Positions 35,321-47,660 of a DNA stretch of 64,000 nucleotides are shown in pieces (position 1 is the stretch's first letter; each line of letters begins with the position of its first letter). A program made the position numbers and the translations under genes. This stretch comes from Serripes groenlandicus (lineage: Eukaryota > Mollusca > Bivalvia > Cardiida > Cardiidae). The stretch covers positions 42,999,269-43,063,268 of the forward strand of contig JASEVX010000008.1 in the NCBI GenBank assembly GCA_031761405.1, in the 5' to 3' direction. The notes under the pieces are model-generated. The model saw only the letters and a list, made by a program, of their open reading frames with translations. It searched no databases and had not been told where the DNA came from.

Positions 35321-35641
35321 AAGGAAAACTTGTAGTTCTGATTCTAAGCTACACGACCAGATTGAAAACCATTCCCCACTTCAAGACATTACTACCAACC
35401 TCGACCAAAACAACAATGAAGTAACTGTCTCTGCCAAGCAAACTATTGCCACAACATCAACCTCCTCAGTACGACGTGCATTGATACCCATCTGCAATCA
35501 GCCATCAAAGCGGAAAAAGATCCGCCAGCACAACCAATTAAACCTGGTTCGTTATAAAAATATATCAAAATGGAAGAACTGCTGAAATCTGCAATAGCAG
35601 AATACGTTTTAAATAATTTATTCGATGACGTGGTAAATAAA
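35321..35641 (+). other. Possible frameshifted C-terminal tail and poly(A) signal of the YqaJ gene
   Basis: Past the stop at 35318-35320 another phase stays open to 35585 and encodes a polar tail with a basic stretch (QPSKRKKIRQ) resembling a nuclear localisation signal. It may be the original C-terminus after a one-base shift, or a chance frame. An AATAAA is at 35636-35641. Confidence 0.35.
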
Positions 35642-36976
35642 CAACGGCCAATTTAAAGAAAACATCATAAAAAAAGTTTCCCCCAAAACAGTCGATCTTT
35701 GGATACGGGAGTTCCCGTGGATGATTTTGACTGATGCAGTTATGTATTTAAGTGATTTACCAATATTATTTAATTTTTAATTCGCATACCAATGAATCAT
35801 TCTGGAGACCTGACTTTAACCCATTGGAAGGGTTAGATGTGTTCAAGTAAGAATAGACAATACTGTAATGGTATGAATAGATACACAAAACATGATCAAA
35901 TGCAATTATTAATTACATTTTCAAAATAATTCGTTACTAGTACTTTCAGTACTTTGATTGTTTAGGTATATAAAAGAGTCGTCCCAGTAAGATAATTATT
36001 TCGTGTTCCCACAGCATGGGTTTGGTAAAGTAGTATGATAGATAGTGAGGTCATATGAAGGTTTTAACCCTTTTCAACATTGAACAAAATTGCATCAGAC
36101 TTTGAAAACATCTCTGGACAATTGAAGAAAATCTTTTTAAGTGAAAGTTTAATTATCGAAAACAGTTAAAAACATCGTGGCAACAGTAGAAATTGCTCAT
36201 TATCAGCAAGTTCGACTTCTGTCTCAATTATCTCAAAGTCATATATAATTCTTTATTTATAAGGATTGGATATTTGTAAAAAAACAAAGTCTAAATGCAA
36301 GGTTGCTTTCTTATTCTCGATATTGAAATTAATTGACATACCGACTTATCAAAGTAATGTGCTTTGATTAACACCGATAAGAGGATGAAAAGTGGATTTT
36401 ATCAATACTTTTATTTAAAAGATAAAACTCATGCATATATATATAAAACTCAAATACATAACAAAGTATTCTACACAAAAAGTATTTGATTTGTTTTGTG
36501 AATATAACGGGAAGGAACAATTTTTGTCAATCATTATAAAGAAACAATAGAAAACAAACTATTTAAGCAAATAGTGGTTATATTGGTTCTGTACAAAGAT
36601 CCGTATTCCATATTACAGTAAAGACCAGTAATTCTCCACAATAATGACAAATGGACCTCGCCATGACAAATCAACCTTCGGACAATTGATAATCCACACA
36701 AAATTGGTTCTGAACAAAGTTATTCATTCTATAATACAGTAACGACTGCTAATCCTACTCTAAAATGACAAATGGACCTCGTCATGGGAAAACCGACCTT
36801 TAAGACTTGGCTACAAGTGAAGATTCATATAAGTATGCCTCTCCACGCGGTCTGATCAGTATCGTTCCTGTTTTTCATCTGCTCTTACAAACATTCTAGA
36901 AAGTTCTGAAACCCTAGTAAATAATCTACTCTGCTTTATATTTATCTTGTTATCCAATAAAGGTGTGGTTATAAAG
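35642..36976. other. Spacer with a two-copy direct repeat
   Basis: No gene is seen. About 36584-36690 and 36703-36810 are direct repeats of roughly 120-bp period sharing 'ttggttctg', 'aatgacaaatggacctcg' and 'atgacaaatc'-like ends. A worn palindromic MITE scrap is at about 36160-36225. Confidence 0.45.
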
Positions 36977-37969
36977 TTACATTTGCCTCAATACCGTAAT
37001 TTGGTTTTTAAAATCCAAAATGAAAAACGTGTCATTATACACAATCATTGAGTTTGACCCTTTTCTGTTTTCAAAATCCTTACATATAATATCGGCGTGC
37101 TTACGCAGTTCACCTGACAGTTCCCACAACAGAAACCCGAAGAGGTCATATACGTAGACACGTTGTGCTGAATCTACACAAATACTATTAATATCATCCC
37201 TGGTCGATAACACTGTTCTGTTCAGAACCCGGCCAGTAAAATTTAAACTTACAACCTCGTGTGATTTGTTTATAACATAAATCGTCTCGCTTTCCTGGTG
37301 AATGGCCAGTTGTTGCCCTAAAAACCTTGGATTGGATATAAAAAAAACTCTAAACAGTTTTTGAAGGATCAAGATCGATACGTTGTATTTCACCCCACCT
37401 CTATCGAGTATTACAATAAAGCACTTCTTATATTCATTATGGGTGTATAATACAACATATTTTCCATTACAATACTCTATATTATAACAGTTACCTTGCA
37501 CGGCAAAACCTTGTATGATACGTGCTAGTTTACACTGAATATCTATAACGACTATTTGCCTTTTATATGGAAATATTATAGCCATAACAAAGGGTGCGTG
37601 AGACACATCTCGAACTTTGGTTGCGCCAAAAGTTTCTGATATTAATCTTGTATATCTTTTCACTGTATTATTATTCACGTTAGCTATAAGTATATGCTTA
37701 AACTCACCCGTAAAAGCACATGTTTGTCCATTATTGATAACACACATTATTTTAACACATAGTCTTTGCTTATCATAAAGGTCCATGTCAATGTTGTCAA
37801 TAACAATATATTCCTCATGCATGAGTTTCTCTCTTTTCAAGTTTCCCTCGTTCTCAATACGTTTTAACATTTGTGTACAGGACGAATCTCTTCTAGCAGG
37901 ACTGTCATATTCATCAATAGAATATATCAATTGACTCCAGTGACCTATATCAGCACAATCAGGAGGCAA
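36977..37969 (-). CDS. Beta-propeller-like protein, probably a single large exon
   Basis: An open frame of 330 codons ends at 36977. The N-terminal part has a charged helix (MLKRIENEGNLKREKLMHEE) leading into blade-like repeats of hydrophobic strands. Blade-like signatures include IYVINKSHEVVSLNFTGRV and SICVDSAQRVYVYDLFGFLL, followed by YNDTFFILDF near the end. This resembles the C-terminal NHL-like propeller of bivalve TRIM/B-box-type proteins. No RING or B-box is encoded here. The frame opens at a TTG behind a TGA, so the exon probably begins at a splice acceptor, or translation starts at an internal ATG. No stop or frameshift is seen. Confidence 0.55.
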   Translation of the reverse strand: MPPDCADIGHWSQLIYSIDEYDSPARRDSSCTQMLKRIENEGNLKREKLMHEEYIVIDNIDMDLYDKQRLCVKIMCVINNGQTCAFTGEFKHILIANVNNNTVKRYTRLISETFGATKVRDVSHAPFVMAIIFPYKRQIVVIDIQCKLARIIQGFAVQGNCYNIEYCNGKYVVLYTHNEYKKCFIVILDRGGVKYNVSILILQKLFRVFFISNPRFLGQQLAIHQESETIYVINKSHEVVSLNFTGRVLNRTVLSTRDDINSICVDSAQRVYVYDLFGFLLWELSGELRKHADIICKDFENRKGSNSMIVYNDTFFILDFKNQITVLRQM

Positions 37970-38212
37970 ATCTCAATCGATGTAACTTACTGACGCTACA
38001 TGTAATCATGGTTTGATGATATAAGCTTCAACTATGTTCCGGATATGGAATAAATGAGAAAAATAGTAAATTTGCTCTTGTCATTTAATGTGCTTTTCTT
38101 CCTGTGAAACCTTGATTCCCCACCACGACTGTCTACCGGAACTAGTAATAGGTAGTTTCTGATCTTCATATAAGTTTATGAAATGAGAAATACAATTAAT
38201 TTGGCCTGGTAA

Positions 38213-38770
38213 TTTAAAGGGACTGAATCCCATATGAGAAAAAAGCGAAAAAAAAGAAAATTGTTAAAAATTGCTATTACCTTGATGTTTTTGCATGTAA
38301 GGCATTGAGATTTGCTGACTGATGTACTACAATATATGCACACTATTACTATTGCGGAGATTTTTCGTTATTTTGCATTGTAAACTCTACTGGGTTAGTA
38401 ACCCAGTAAATCTAAAAATATCGCTGTATATTTATAACGTGATCACTACAACCGAATTGACAATCTCCTTCCCATAGTTGTTGTTCCTTACACTCACGCA
38501 TACATGAATGTAATGAGTCGATAGTCTTAGAGAATGCCGAATTGAATCCACAAATTCAAATGAGCAAGAGGTGATTCCACGGTATTTTTAAACGGGAAAA
38601 TACGGAGCGGACTTTTCTTTAACTGCTTATTTCCTATGGAATAATGAAAAGCAAGACTTGTACGACCTTCTACAACATTCCGTTACATATATATCGACGT
38701 ATTTTGGATTAATTAGAATAAGTATAAAGTATAACGATTTTGGACCATAATGGTGTTCAGTCCCTTTAAA
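38213..38770. mobile_element. 558-bp MITE with TTTAAAGGGACTGAA termini
   Basis: The ends tttaaagggactgaa (left) and ttcagtccctttaaa (right) are exact inverted repeats. The interior contains a hairpin (actgggttagtaacccagt, about 38388). No coding sequence. I recall short elements with these ends as common in mollusc genomes. Confidence 0.75.
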
Positions 38771-38964
38771 GTGCTTTAGTTTATTTAGTATTAATTTATC
38801 GTATATGGGATTAACGCCATTTTCAAGAATATTTCAGTTAGTACTATGCTAACAGCACACACATTAATGGTACTCATATATGTATACATACAACAAATCT
38901 GCAGAAGATTACATTGAAATAAATTTATGATGAACGTTTTTCGATGAAGGTATACATGTTTTCT

Positions 38965-39242
38965 TGATTGATTGGTTAGAGATTAACGTAGTTTTTAACG
39001 AGTTTTATCATGGCGGCCAGTTAGCCTACACTTATGTTTCCAAGTTTTCTCATACCAACTTTCCAAGCAACTGGATGATGTTCTACATAGACTGTTAACG
39101 CATTGGAATAAGACGAATGACGCTTGTTGCATTGTCTTTTGTCATATGTTAGAAAGAATGATGAACTAGCTTGGGTTCACATTTAGAACCTATATAATTA
39201 CTACAATCCGCGTAGTTACCGACTGAGCTACCTGGCTCGTCA
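38965..39242 (-). repeat. Full-length SINE, type 1, minus strand
   Basis: From the tail (tgattgattgg, 'gattaacgtag', 'catggcggccag') through 'ttgtcttttgtcatatg' to a tRNA-like head on the complementary strand, read here as 'ccgactgagctacctggctc'. Confidence 0.65.
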
Positions 39243-39654
39243 AAACAAATTCGCAAATGAAGAAATTACTCGTTTTTAGCAGCTGCTCCTTTTTCCACAA
39301 TTCATTTCAAAATTCGTTAGCTACAGATGCTTTTCCATCTGGTAAAAACTAATTAGATGCAATCTATTTTGCTAGGCATAATCTCGTCTATATTGAAGTT
39401 GCCGAGATAATGATGCATACACTTAGTCTTTTTTACGACATCTTTGTTATTTATTCAACAAAATACCATCTTGTTTGTAATTTAGAACACCAACGTCACT
39501 AGGCTTCATACTCAGGTTAGGACATATTAGCACATACGTGGGCAAAGGTACAAGTTGACTTTTGTAAACTATAGATTCGGATTAGCCTGTACTTCCACAG
39601 TCTGATCAAGGTCCAAACACTTCACATTTTACTTACAAAAGCTTTTTAGAAGTT

Positions 39655-39890
39655 TTTTCAGAAATATTGACTTGTACCATTTCCTATAAACGGGTTCAGA
39701 AGACTTTTCAGATATATTGTCTTGTACCTGTTCCCCATTGACGAGAACAGAACATTATTCAGATATACTGACGTGTACCTGTTCCATTGACACTTTTCGG
39801 ATATACTGTCTTGTACCTTTTCCCATTGATGAGCACAGAACCCTGTTCAGTTATACCGACTTGTACCTTTTCCTAGTGACGAGTTCACAT
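39655..39890 (+). repeat. ~40-50-bp degenerate tandem repeat, five copies
   Basis: Units carry 'cagatatactg(a/t)cttgtacc' followed by 'ttcc..ttgacgag'. Spacing is irregular. Confidence 0.65.
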
Positions 39891-39954
39891 TAATTATATT
39901 ATCATTATGCTCACAAACAATCCAAGGCTTAGACCAATCCTGTTTGTCTTGAAT

Positions 39955-40135
39955 TGCTTTGTCTGTATGGTGTTTAACGCCACTTTCAACAGCTTTTCAA
40001 TTATATCACAGCCTTTACTGGTCAATGTATCATCACACCAGCGAGTCAGTCTTAATATTATCCCCACAATCCTGAGCGCCAAGGAGGGAAAGCTATTACT
40101 ACCATTTTAAAGTATTTGGTATGACCCAACCGGAG
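39955..40135 (-). repeat. SINE, type 2, minus strand
   Basis: 'tgtttaacgccactttcaac', 'attatatcac', 'cctgagcgccaaggagggaa' and 'aaagtatttggtatgac', matching the copies at 42578 and 52886. Confidence 0.65.
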
Positions 40136-42577
40136 ATCTTCTGCATCCTATGTGGACGTTATTTGATGTGTAAAATATTCAAAGAAAGTCCATTTTTCGT
40201 AATAAAATTTAGTAAAAGATACAATACGCAAATATTTTGATCGTAAAACCAATTAAATTGGTTTCAGATTGTCAGATTAATGAAATTAGATGAATGCAAT
40301 TAGAATTTCAGAACATTTGTTGGTTACAAAGAGGAATTACATGCAACTTAAGCGGGTTCAAAGGACAAACAACATGAGGTTATTCTTTAAAGGAATAACA
40401 GACATTACTTCCAAAAATAATATTATTCATAAAACATACGGTATTTATTTGTACGTTTTCGAAAGAAGTATAACAAATATTTTTTAGACCGTGTTTTAAA
40501 TCGTTGTTTGATTAATCTGTCGCTGCGGAATGTTGCATATTGTGACGTCAGCGCATGGCGGTCGGGACAATTGAACATTTCCAAATATAATGAACATTAA
40601 ACTTAAAAACACCGGCGTATTGGTCGGTTGGCAAATATTGATGTGGTGGATAATGAGAAAACTCATTTATGAACATGTTTCTACCTGGGACCAGGTCGTT
40701 TTGGACGTGTTTCTGCGGAAATTATTGCCCGAATCGAGCAAGGTACTAAAATCCCATTGCACACCTTGTCATTATTATAACACTATATGGACGTTTAGAG
40801 GGGCTATTTATAGTAACATGTGCGAGATTCACCAAATTACCATTACGATCATTTTTATCATAGCGTATAGACAATCTAGAGATACGTTTTGAGTATTTTA
40901 ACGAGATTGTGTGTGACTTTCAGCATTTTTTGCCGTAATAGAAATTCGGACGCCTGTGCTCGTATATAGATATGATGACTGTACCATACAGACACTTTGC
41001 GTAAGCCTATCAAATGGACGCTTACCAAATATTTCGACTTTAGGCAGGTAACATAACTTATACGAGTAAAGGATATAGAGAAGCAATGATTGTCGAGTGT
41101 TCCGATTGTACAACACGGGCATTTGTTGTATCGTGCATTAACATTGGAGATAAAAACCGAGCACGTGCTCATGATTATTTATCTGTCTAAAAGGGCATTT
41201 CGAGACGACCCTGCATGTGGGTAGTCAGATCAAGTATACGTAAGGCGAAGTATTTTGGTCTGATTCTATTGAGATAACAGGTAAACAGCACTGCAGTAAC
41301 GGTATAATAGTTTCAAATATATCTTCGTGCGGCATGTTATCAGGCGAGCAAATGTATGTAGTGCACAACGAAGATAAAGGTTACACAATCACTTAAAGAG
41401 CTTTTGCAGTTGACAAATGTGATCCATGGATCAGCTGTAAAAGTAGAGGCAGAAAGCCTAGTCCGTATGTTTTGAAATGCGCGCGGAACGACATAGTACG
41501 CCTATGGGACATGCGTATTTCGGAAATGACGAGAATGCCACAAACAAATCGTACTTTTGCGTTTATAACCCCTTTTCCGCATACATACTCGGAAACTATA
41601 CATAAATGAAAGCATGAGACGGGATACCGTCCAAGTTCTGCATAAACAATTACATCGCATGTTATTTTCCTTGTGTTTAATATCCCTTTACAGATGTTCA
41701 TATTTATCCTTTCTATCTCTTTGGAATTAACAAAGAAAAATCCCTGCACAATGAATTAATATAGAATCGCAAAAAGAGTCGAATAAAGGACACATGAGTG
41801 TGATATTTGACTAATTGTACGACACTTCATTAATAGCAAATTAATTCTTTCAAAATATTTTACAAACTTGTTATTTGTATTTACTTACATGCCGATTATA
41901 ACTGAAAGCTGTACTGTAATAATTGTCAACATACTTACAAATATTCAAAACCAATATTTATCAACATTTAGTCAAATATATACAGTTAAAACCCCTAGGA
42001 ACGTGTAAGAAATGAAATGAAATAAATTCCAGCTGTAGACATTTAAAAGGATTCACTTGTTATGTAATAGTAAACCATTTATAATTGGCTTATAAAGATA
42101 GTTGTCTTACATCACGTAATTCTATATTTTCAGCCTGCTAACACATCACATACAACAATCATGACAGAAAATAAAAAAGAAACAAACGACCCCAAACACT
42201 CTATGCTTACTGTTATCTCAAGAAACTCGACATGCACTGGTTGCTGAAATGCATTAAAATGTTGAACCTTCTCTAGTTTTCAGTGCTCGCCAAACGGTCT
42301 GTACTTTATATAAGTTGGCTGGAATTCTCAGATGAAGCAAATGTACATTTTGCCGACCAAACTTGTCATCGACGCCTGATTGCTTGAAGTCGTGCAAGTT
42401 CCCGTAATTGATCAGTCGCCGACTGGTTTGCGAAGGTTTCCGACATTCTTTCGTTTTTACAGCTGCAGTGGTTATCAACGTATCATGTCTTAATCTACTT
42501 CTGCCATTATGAGAGGTCGCTACCAAATTGTAAATGAACGTCAACATCTTGCAGAACATTTTCCGGCAACCTTTCTG
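40136..42577. other. Spacer; one possible but unproven exon
   Basis: A frame starting at 40590 (MNIKLKNTGVLVGW, then WDQVVLDVFLRKLLPESSK) is followed by a donor-like aag|gtacta at about 40742. It could be an exon, but no homologue is recognised and no partner exon was found. The rest shows nothing. Confidence 0.25.
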
Positions 42578-42775
42578 TTTGTTTAAAAGTTGTTTTTGCC
42601 GTTTTCAACAGTATTTGAGTTATATCACTGTGTTTCATGGGGAGAAATATACCAGTATAACCTGTATTATTTATCGGCCGCATCAGGCGTAATGCTTTGC
42701 TATCCCTGCAACTCTCAATACCAAGGAGGGAAGCCATTACTTCGATTTTAAAGTCATTGGTATGACCTTACAAGG
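42578..42775 (-). repeat. SINE, type 2, minus strand
   Basis: 'gccgttttcaacagtatttg', 'gttatatcactg', 'caataccaaggagggaagcc' and 'attttaaagtcattggtatg'. Confidence 0.65.
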
Positions 42776-43489
42776 GATTTCATTTGTTCACCTGCTCCTA
42801 CGGCGGACATAACCATGGAACATTTTAAACCGACAGCCAATATCCACACATTTGCGTGTCTTTAATTGTCGTTTGATACAATTAGTAGGTGACCAGTCGC
42901 TTTCATATGTTTCAATCGGCGACCGGATGACGACAGTGTTATGATCGGTTGTAGATGGTTAACTAATGCTCGCCAAACATTAGTCAAACCATTTGACAAC
43001 TTACTTAATATGCATTTTTGAGCATGCTGTGAATTTATTTACTAGAAGTTACAAATGGTCGCCGCATTATCGGATTTTACGAGCTAGTCGTTAGCTTAAA
43101 CTTAACATGGTTTGTAACAATCACGCTCGATGTCATTGTCATCATTATTCGCGCCGTTAGTATGGAAATATACCAAAAGAGAGAACCCGATCATGACCGG
43201 TTTCGAACATAGACCTTTGGTACGAAATTCCAACGCAATACAATGTACCAATGTACCACAGTCTTCCAATACCTGTTGTTTGCTATTAGGTGTCAATGAA
43301 CCAAATCACAAGGTGTGAAAATAAAATAGGCTAAATGATCCTTCTGACATTGTCAGTAATTGTGATCATAATTGGAGTCTTAATTAGCCCATTTCCACAT
43401 AAAGCAAATCACACAAAAGCTTCTGAAATCATCAAGGCAAAAAGATAGAAATTCTATAAAAATGACATAACAATTGCTGAATAAAGATG
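42776..43489. other. Spacer, nothing recognised
   Basis: No exon, RNA gene or repeat boundary was identified. Confidence 0.35.
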
Positions 43490-43640
43490 AATACATTGTG
43501 ATAAAAGGAGGAAATTGCTCCTTATGAGCAAATCCTCCGATTGCCACAATATTTTTCAAAAAATGTCTGCTGCAGAGGCGTCAGAAAGCGTCTGTATGTT
43601 GAGAGAGTTAAGCGTCTGTTTGTGGGAAAGGGTTAATACC
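43490..43640 (+). mobile_element. Palindromic TTAA-family MITE, right half
   Basis: 'ggaggaaattgctccttatg', 'agcaaatcctccgattgcc', 'tctgctgcagaggcgtcaga', then 'tgtgggaaagggttaa', the canonical right end with TTAA. Confidence 0.7.
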
Positions 43641-43846
43641 AACATTGCTGCATGACATGAAGATGCATCTAAACGACCTATTCCTAGTTATCTAAACCAC
43701 CATTTTAGGACAAAGTTTGAATATATGTTCCTCTAAAGTGCTTGTCCGATTTGAAAATAATTTCACAGACATGTTCGTTGTGTTCTTTGATAACTCAATG
43801 TGTCGGCATTGGTTAAATAACGTGGCTGCTTGCGGGTTTAATTTTG

Positions 43847-43935
43847 CAACTTTGGTTGTACCCAGCCGGGGATCGAACCCGCGACCCCACGCACACAAGA
43901 CAGCAGCTCTACCACTGAACCATCCAGGCGGTCCT
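43847..43935 (-). repeat. tRNA-like SINE head, minus strand
   Basis: The complement carries gatggttcagtggtagagc (A box) and gcgggttcgatcccc (B box). Stem pairing expected of a true tRNA is poor, so it is a tRNA-derived repeat, not a tRNA gene. Confidence 0.55.
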
Positions 43936-44596
43936 CAGTTGCTTTATAAACAGAGTCGTCTGCTGTAGATTTGTTATATTTGGGGAAAACCTAAAGTAAT
44001 TGTCCTAGTGATTATGTTTATTTCGGGATAGTAACAACTTCCGGTGACGTTCAACTGTAGAATGTGTCCTTCAACCCCTGTCTGAACTACACGTTAATTA
44101 ATCCTTCACAAACACAATACATCTGCATCAGACGACTTAAGGGTGCTGAACTCAAGATTTTAGATAGAATAGTCAAAGTTTAAAAACTGTTTAAAAGTTT
44201 TCTTGAAATTTAAGAATCATATTTCTTGATAAAATTAGAGTAATAAGCCAAATTTTGTACATTTTCATGACTTTCAATTGACTGTTTTACAACTTTTACT
44301 GCCAAAACTATTTATTACTTACTTTATTGTGACTATTAGCAATATTTGCAGAAGTTTCAACATTTCAACATTTTGATCTCCATCTGGAATTCAGCACCTT
44401 TAACAAACATAAATGTAAAAATGGGAATAATCTCTAAAAGTAAATCAAAGCGTCAATGGCACTGTAGTGGCGATCGTATAGAAAATCCCGCAAAATAACA
44501 AGCAGTATCTCGTGTTAGGCCTTGCGATTTCAATAATAGTGCACTCTGGTGCGGGTAAATTTGAGAAAAACTGCATCTTTTGACGGTAGAATAATG

Positions 44597-44912
44597 TTAG
44601 TGTAACGTGCCGGGCTAAAGACGCAGAAAATCCCTTCAGCGAAAAGTATACTCAACCTTGAAGGGGTCCACTTGTTTTATATATCTAACCCTAAACTCCA
44701 TCAACGTTTTCGTTACACTACTTCCCACTCCGAGAAGACTCGGACGAGTCTTGTCCTGGGAAACCCATGCGTAAGGCAACTCCGGTATGGCAGTTGTCTT
44801 CATCCCACCGCTGCCACCAATGTAACGTGCCGGGCTAAAGACACAGAATATCCCTTCAGCGAAAAGTATACTCAACCCTGAAGGGGTATACCGAACGTTT
44901 TCGTTACATTAG
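44597..44912 (-). mobile_element. TRIM: miniature LTR retroelement with 4-bp target duplication
   Basis: Two direct terminal repeats (44601-44717, 117 bp, and 44821-44908, 88 bp) each start tgtaacgtgccgggctaaag and end acgttttcgttaca, so both carry TG...CA. The internal part is only about 103 bp. TTAG flanks the element (44597-44600 and 44909-44912). On the minus strand the internal part starts ttggtggcagcggtggg, which is primer-binding-site-like, and ends with purine-rich ggagtgggaag before the other repeat. That fixes the likely orientation. No coding capacity; it would depend on a larger LTR element. Confidence 0.8.
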
Positions 44913-45779
44913 TTTGCCAGAATGTTGTCTTGGTGATTTTTAATTTACGTTCTAAAATTGGTCACGATGTGTTCATCACCAGGTCGTGTACACTTTAGAA
45001 ATGACTAAATTATCATAGAAGGATCAATTAGTTTAGTGTTTGTTTCAATGATGTCCGATATTGAACAGGTCTGTTCAATTTACGGTTCCTTCACATTGAC
45101 GTTTTTTTCCCTAGAAAAGATAAACTGCTTTGAAAATGTTGAGAGCAAAAACAAACACAAAAAATGCTTATAAAGCACAATTTCTCTATTTGCCAAACTG
45201 TTCAGTTGATACTATGATACGGTCTTTCAACATTGATTGCATTAAGACTCTAGCACGTACAGAGAGGGATGCACTCGAACGTGTATAACTTGTGTACACA
45301 CTGACATCGTGTCATTTAAACCTTTGTAAACCAGTCTTATCATCTAGACGCTTTCATATATTGCAACAACTACAAAATAAACCGTTTATAATGTTAAGAT
45401 TTAAGAACAATCGATTACAAGACTCGAGCTATTTATAGAACATTTTGGAATTTCCAGAAGCCTTTCTACGGGGTCATTGAGGCGAGAGTTCTTTGCAAGG
45501 CAGAAAGAACGCGCAATGATATTTAATATCTGCCCAAACATGAAGAAAGATAATATGTATCTCAATAAATCACAAATCTTAGTATCAATACGGTACTAAA
45601 GTAACACTGACATGATTATTACTGATCCTGTCTCTGCATCACTGATGGAACTATATATTTGGCCGTTTAACGGATGTAGGTAAATTGGTTTGCAGTAAGG
45701 AATAAAAAGTCAACGGGCTTTTCAAAACTGACAATGTAAATTGTTTCGTTGTTGTTGTTTCTGTTAGCATTCTCTTTTA
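44913..45779. other. Spacer with a worn MITE scrap
   Basis: About 45116-45210 resembles the palindromic family (ctgctttgaaaatgttgag, 'acaatttctctatttgcc'). Nothing else was recognised. Confidence 0.35.
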
Positions 45780-47325
45780 CAGTTGTTCAAATAATTTAAT
45801 TCCAAGTAGAACTTTGGTTGCTGCGCCATAAGAAAACGGGGGAATTACCAAAACTTTAAAAATCTTCTTGTCCAAACGTTCTAGCCCGATTTGAAAATTA
45901 TTTTGCACAAATGTCCTTTGGGGCATCCTCTACCAAGATTATTCGAATATTTCCGATCCTTTGAAAAACATGGCTGTCAGGGGTTTGCCTTGTTTTCCTT
46001 CTATGTTTATAAAGTGAAAACTTTAAAAAATAAATGTTGTCCAAAAGCAATTACCCGAATTTAAACTAAATTGTAACAAAAAATCCTTGGGTGACCCTCT
46101 ACCAATATGTTGAAATTATTCCGATCCTTTGAAAAACATGGCTGTCAGGGGTTTCCTTATATGTATATAATTTTTTAAAAAAAGATAAAAATCTCTATGA
46201 ACATTTTTAATATTTTCTGTTCCAGAATATGTATTTTTTTTTGGAAAATGACTCATATAGTGAAAACTTTAAAATAAACTTCTTATCCAAAAGCAATGTC
46301 AGGAGGTTTGGCTTGTTTTCCTTATATATATAGTGAAATCTTTAAGAAAAAGAAATCTTGTCCAAATCTTGTCCGATTTTGACCTATTTTGGCACAAATA
46401 ATTATTGGATGACCCTCTCTACCAAAGTTGTTGAAATTATTCCGATCCTTTGAAAAATATGGCCGTCAGGGGGTTTGGTTTGTTGTCCTTATATGTATAT
46501 ATAGTGAACACTTTAAATAAAACGCTTTAGTGACCTTCCAGTCTTTGAAAACATGGCTGTCAGGGGTCGGGGCTTGTTTTCCTTATATGTGTATATAGTG
46601 AAAACTTCAAAAATCTTTTATTTAAATCTTCTTGTCTGAAACCGAAATGCATAGAGCTTCGATATTTGGTGTGTAGCAATGTCTAGTAGTCCTTTACACA
46701 GATTGTTCAAGTTATGCCCGTTGGGACAAAATTGGCCTCTTCCTGCGGGTCACCTGTTTTTCAATGAGAGATATAGGGAAAAACTTTGAAAATATTCTTG
46801 TAGCAAAATCAAGTAGTCCCATACGAAGATTGTTAAATTATACTCCTTGTGTCACAATTGCCATTCCACCCGCCCCCCCCCCCCCCCCCCCACACTGGAG
46901 TCACTTGTTTTACATAGAGATATATAGGGAAAACCTTAAAAATCTTCTTGTCTGAAACTGAAAGGCCTACAGCTTCGATATTTAATGTGTAGCATGGTCT
47001 ACTAGACGTGTACAAAGATTATTCAAATTATGTCCCGGGATCAAAATTGGCATCGCCCCGGGGGTCACATGTTTAACATAGAAATATATAGGGAAAAGCA
47101 TTGAAAATCCTCTTGTCTGAAACGGAAAAGCCAAGAGTTTCGATAATTAATGTGTAGCACTGTCTTCTGGTCCTCTACAAAGATTGTCCAAAGTATGCCT
47201 CTGGGGTCAAAACTGGTCCCACCCCAGGCGTCACCTGTTTAATAAAGCGATATATAGGGAAAACCTGAGAAAATCTTCTTGTCTGAAATGAAAGGGCCTA
47301 AAGCTTAGATATATGGTGAGTACAA
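45780..47325 (+). repeat. Degenerate ~150-180-bp tandem arrays (family A-like core)
   Basis: The first array (to about 46600) has units with 'cctttgaaaaacatggctgt', 'caggggttt' and 'ttgttttcctta'. The second (to 47325) has units with 'gaaaatcctcttgtctgaaa', 'cttcgatatttggtgtgtag' and 'gggtcacctgtttt'. The start matches the core of the family A elements (ttgctgcgccataagaaa), so this looks like an eroded HINE. It includes a C19 tract at 46873-46891. Confidence 0.6.
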
Positions 47326-47439
47326 TAGTTTAGATTCAGAGTGACATAACACACACAACACTCGGGAATATGTTAGCCTAACCAAGCAAACAAATTAAAC
47401 ATTTTAACTAGCACTCACCAATTAGGGTACTCTTAAAAC

Positions 47440-47660
47440 GCACCTGATGTCATAAGGAAACTTGTTAAAACTTATGCTGTCAAAGGAAATTCAAGGTTTT
47501 TGCAAACAAATCAGATTCAGGTGGGACAGCTCATAATAACCTGTCTCTCCTGAAATCTTTATTGTTTGCCACTTAGACATTACATTTTACCAACTTTCCT
47601 GTTGGACGAAAAATGGAGTGGTCTTATTTTCAAAATGGAAGAGTTTACTTTGTAAAATGC
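47440..47660. mobile_element. MITE copy, inverted partner at 51590-51720
   Basis: Contains 'cagattcaggtgggacagct' and 'cctgtctctcctgaaatc', the internal palindrome of the TTAA-CTCTTTCAGCG family, then 'ttgtttgccacttagacatt'. The latter stretch reappears in inverse orientation at about 51650-51690. Confidence 0.5.

Noticed and set aside
41393..41749. 118-codon minus-strand frame
   Set aside because: No motif, splice context or homologue recognised.
42254..42737. Two overlapping minus-strand frames
   Set aside because: No recognisable domain; partly overlap a SINE; composition is not convincing.
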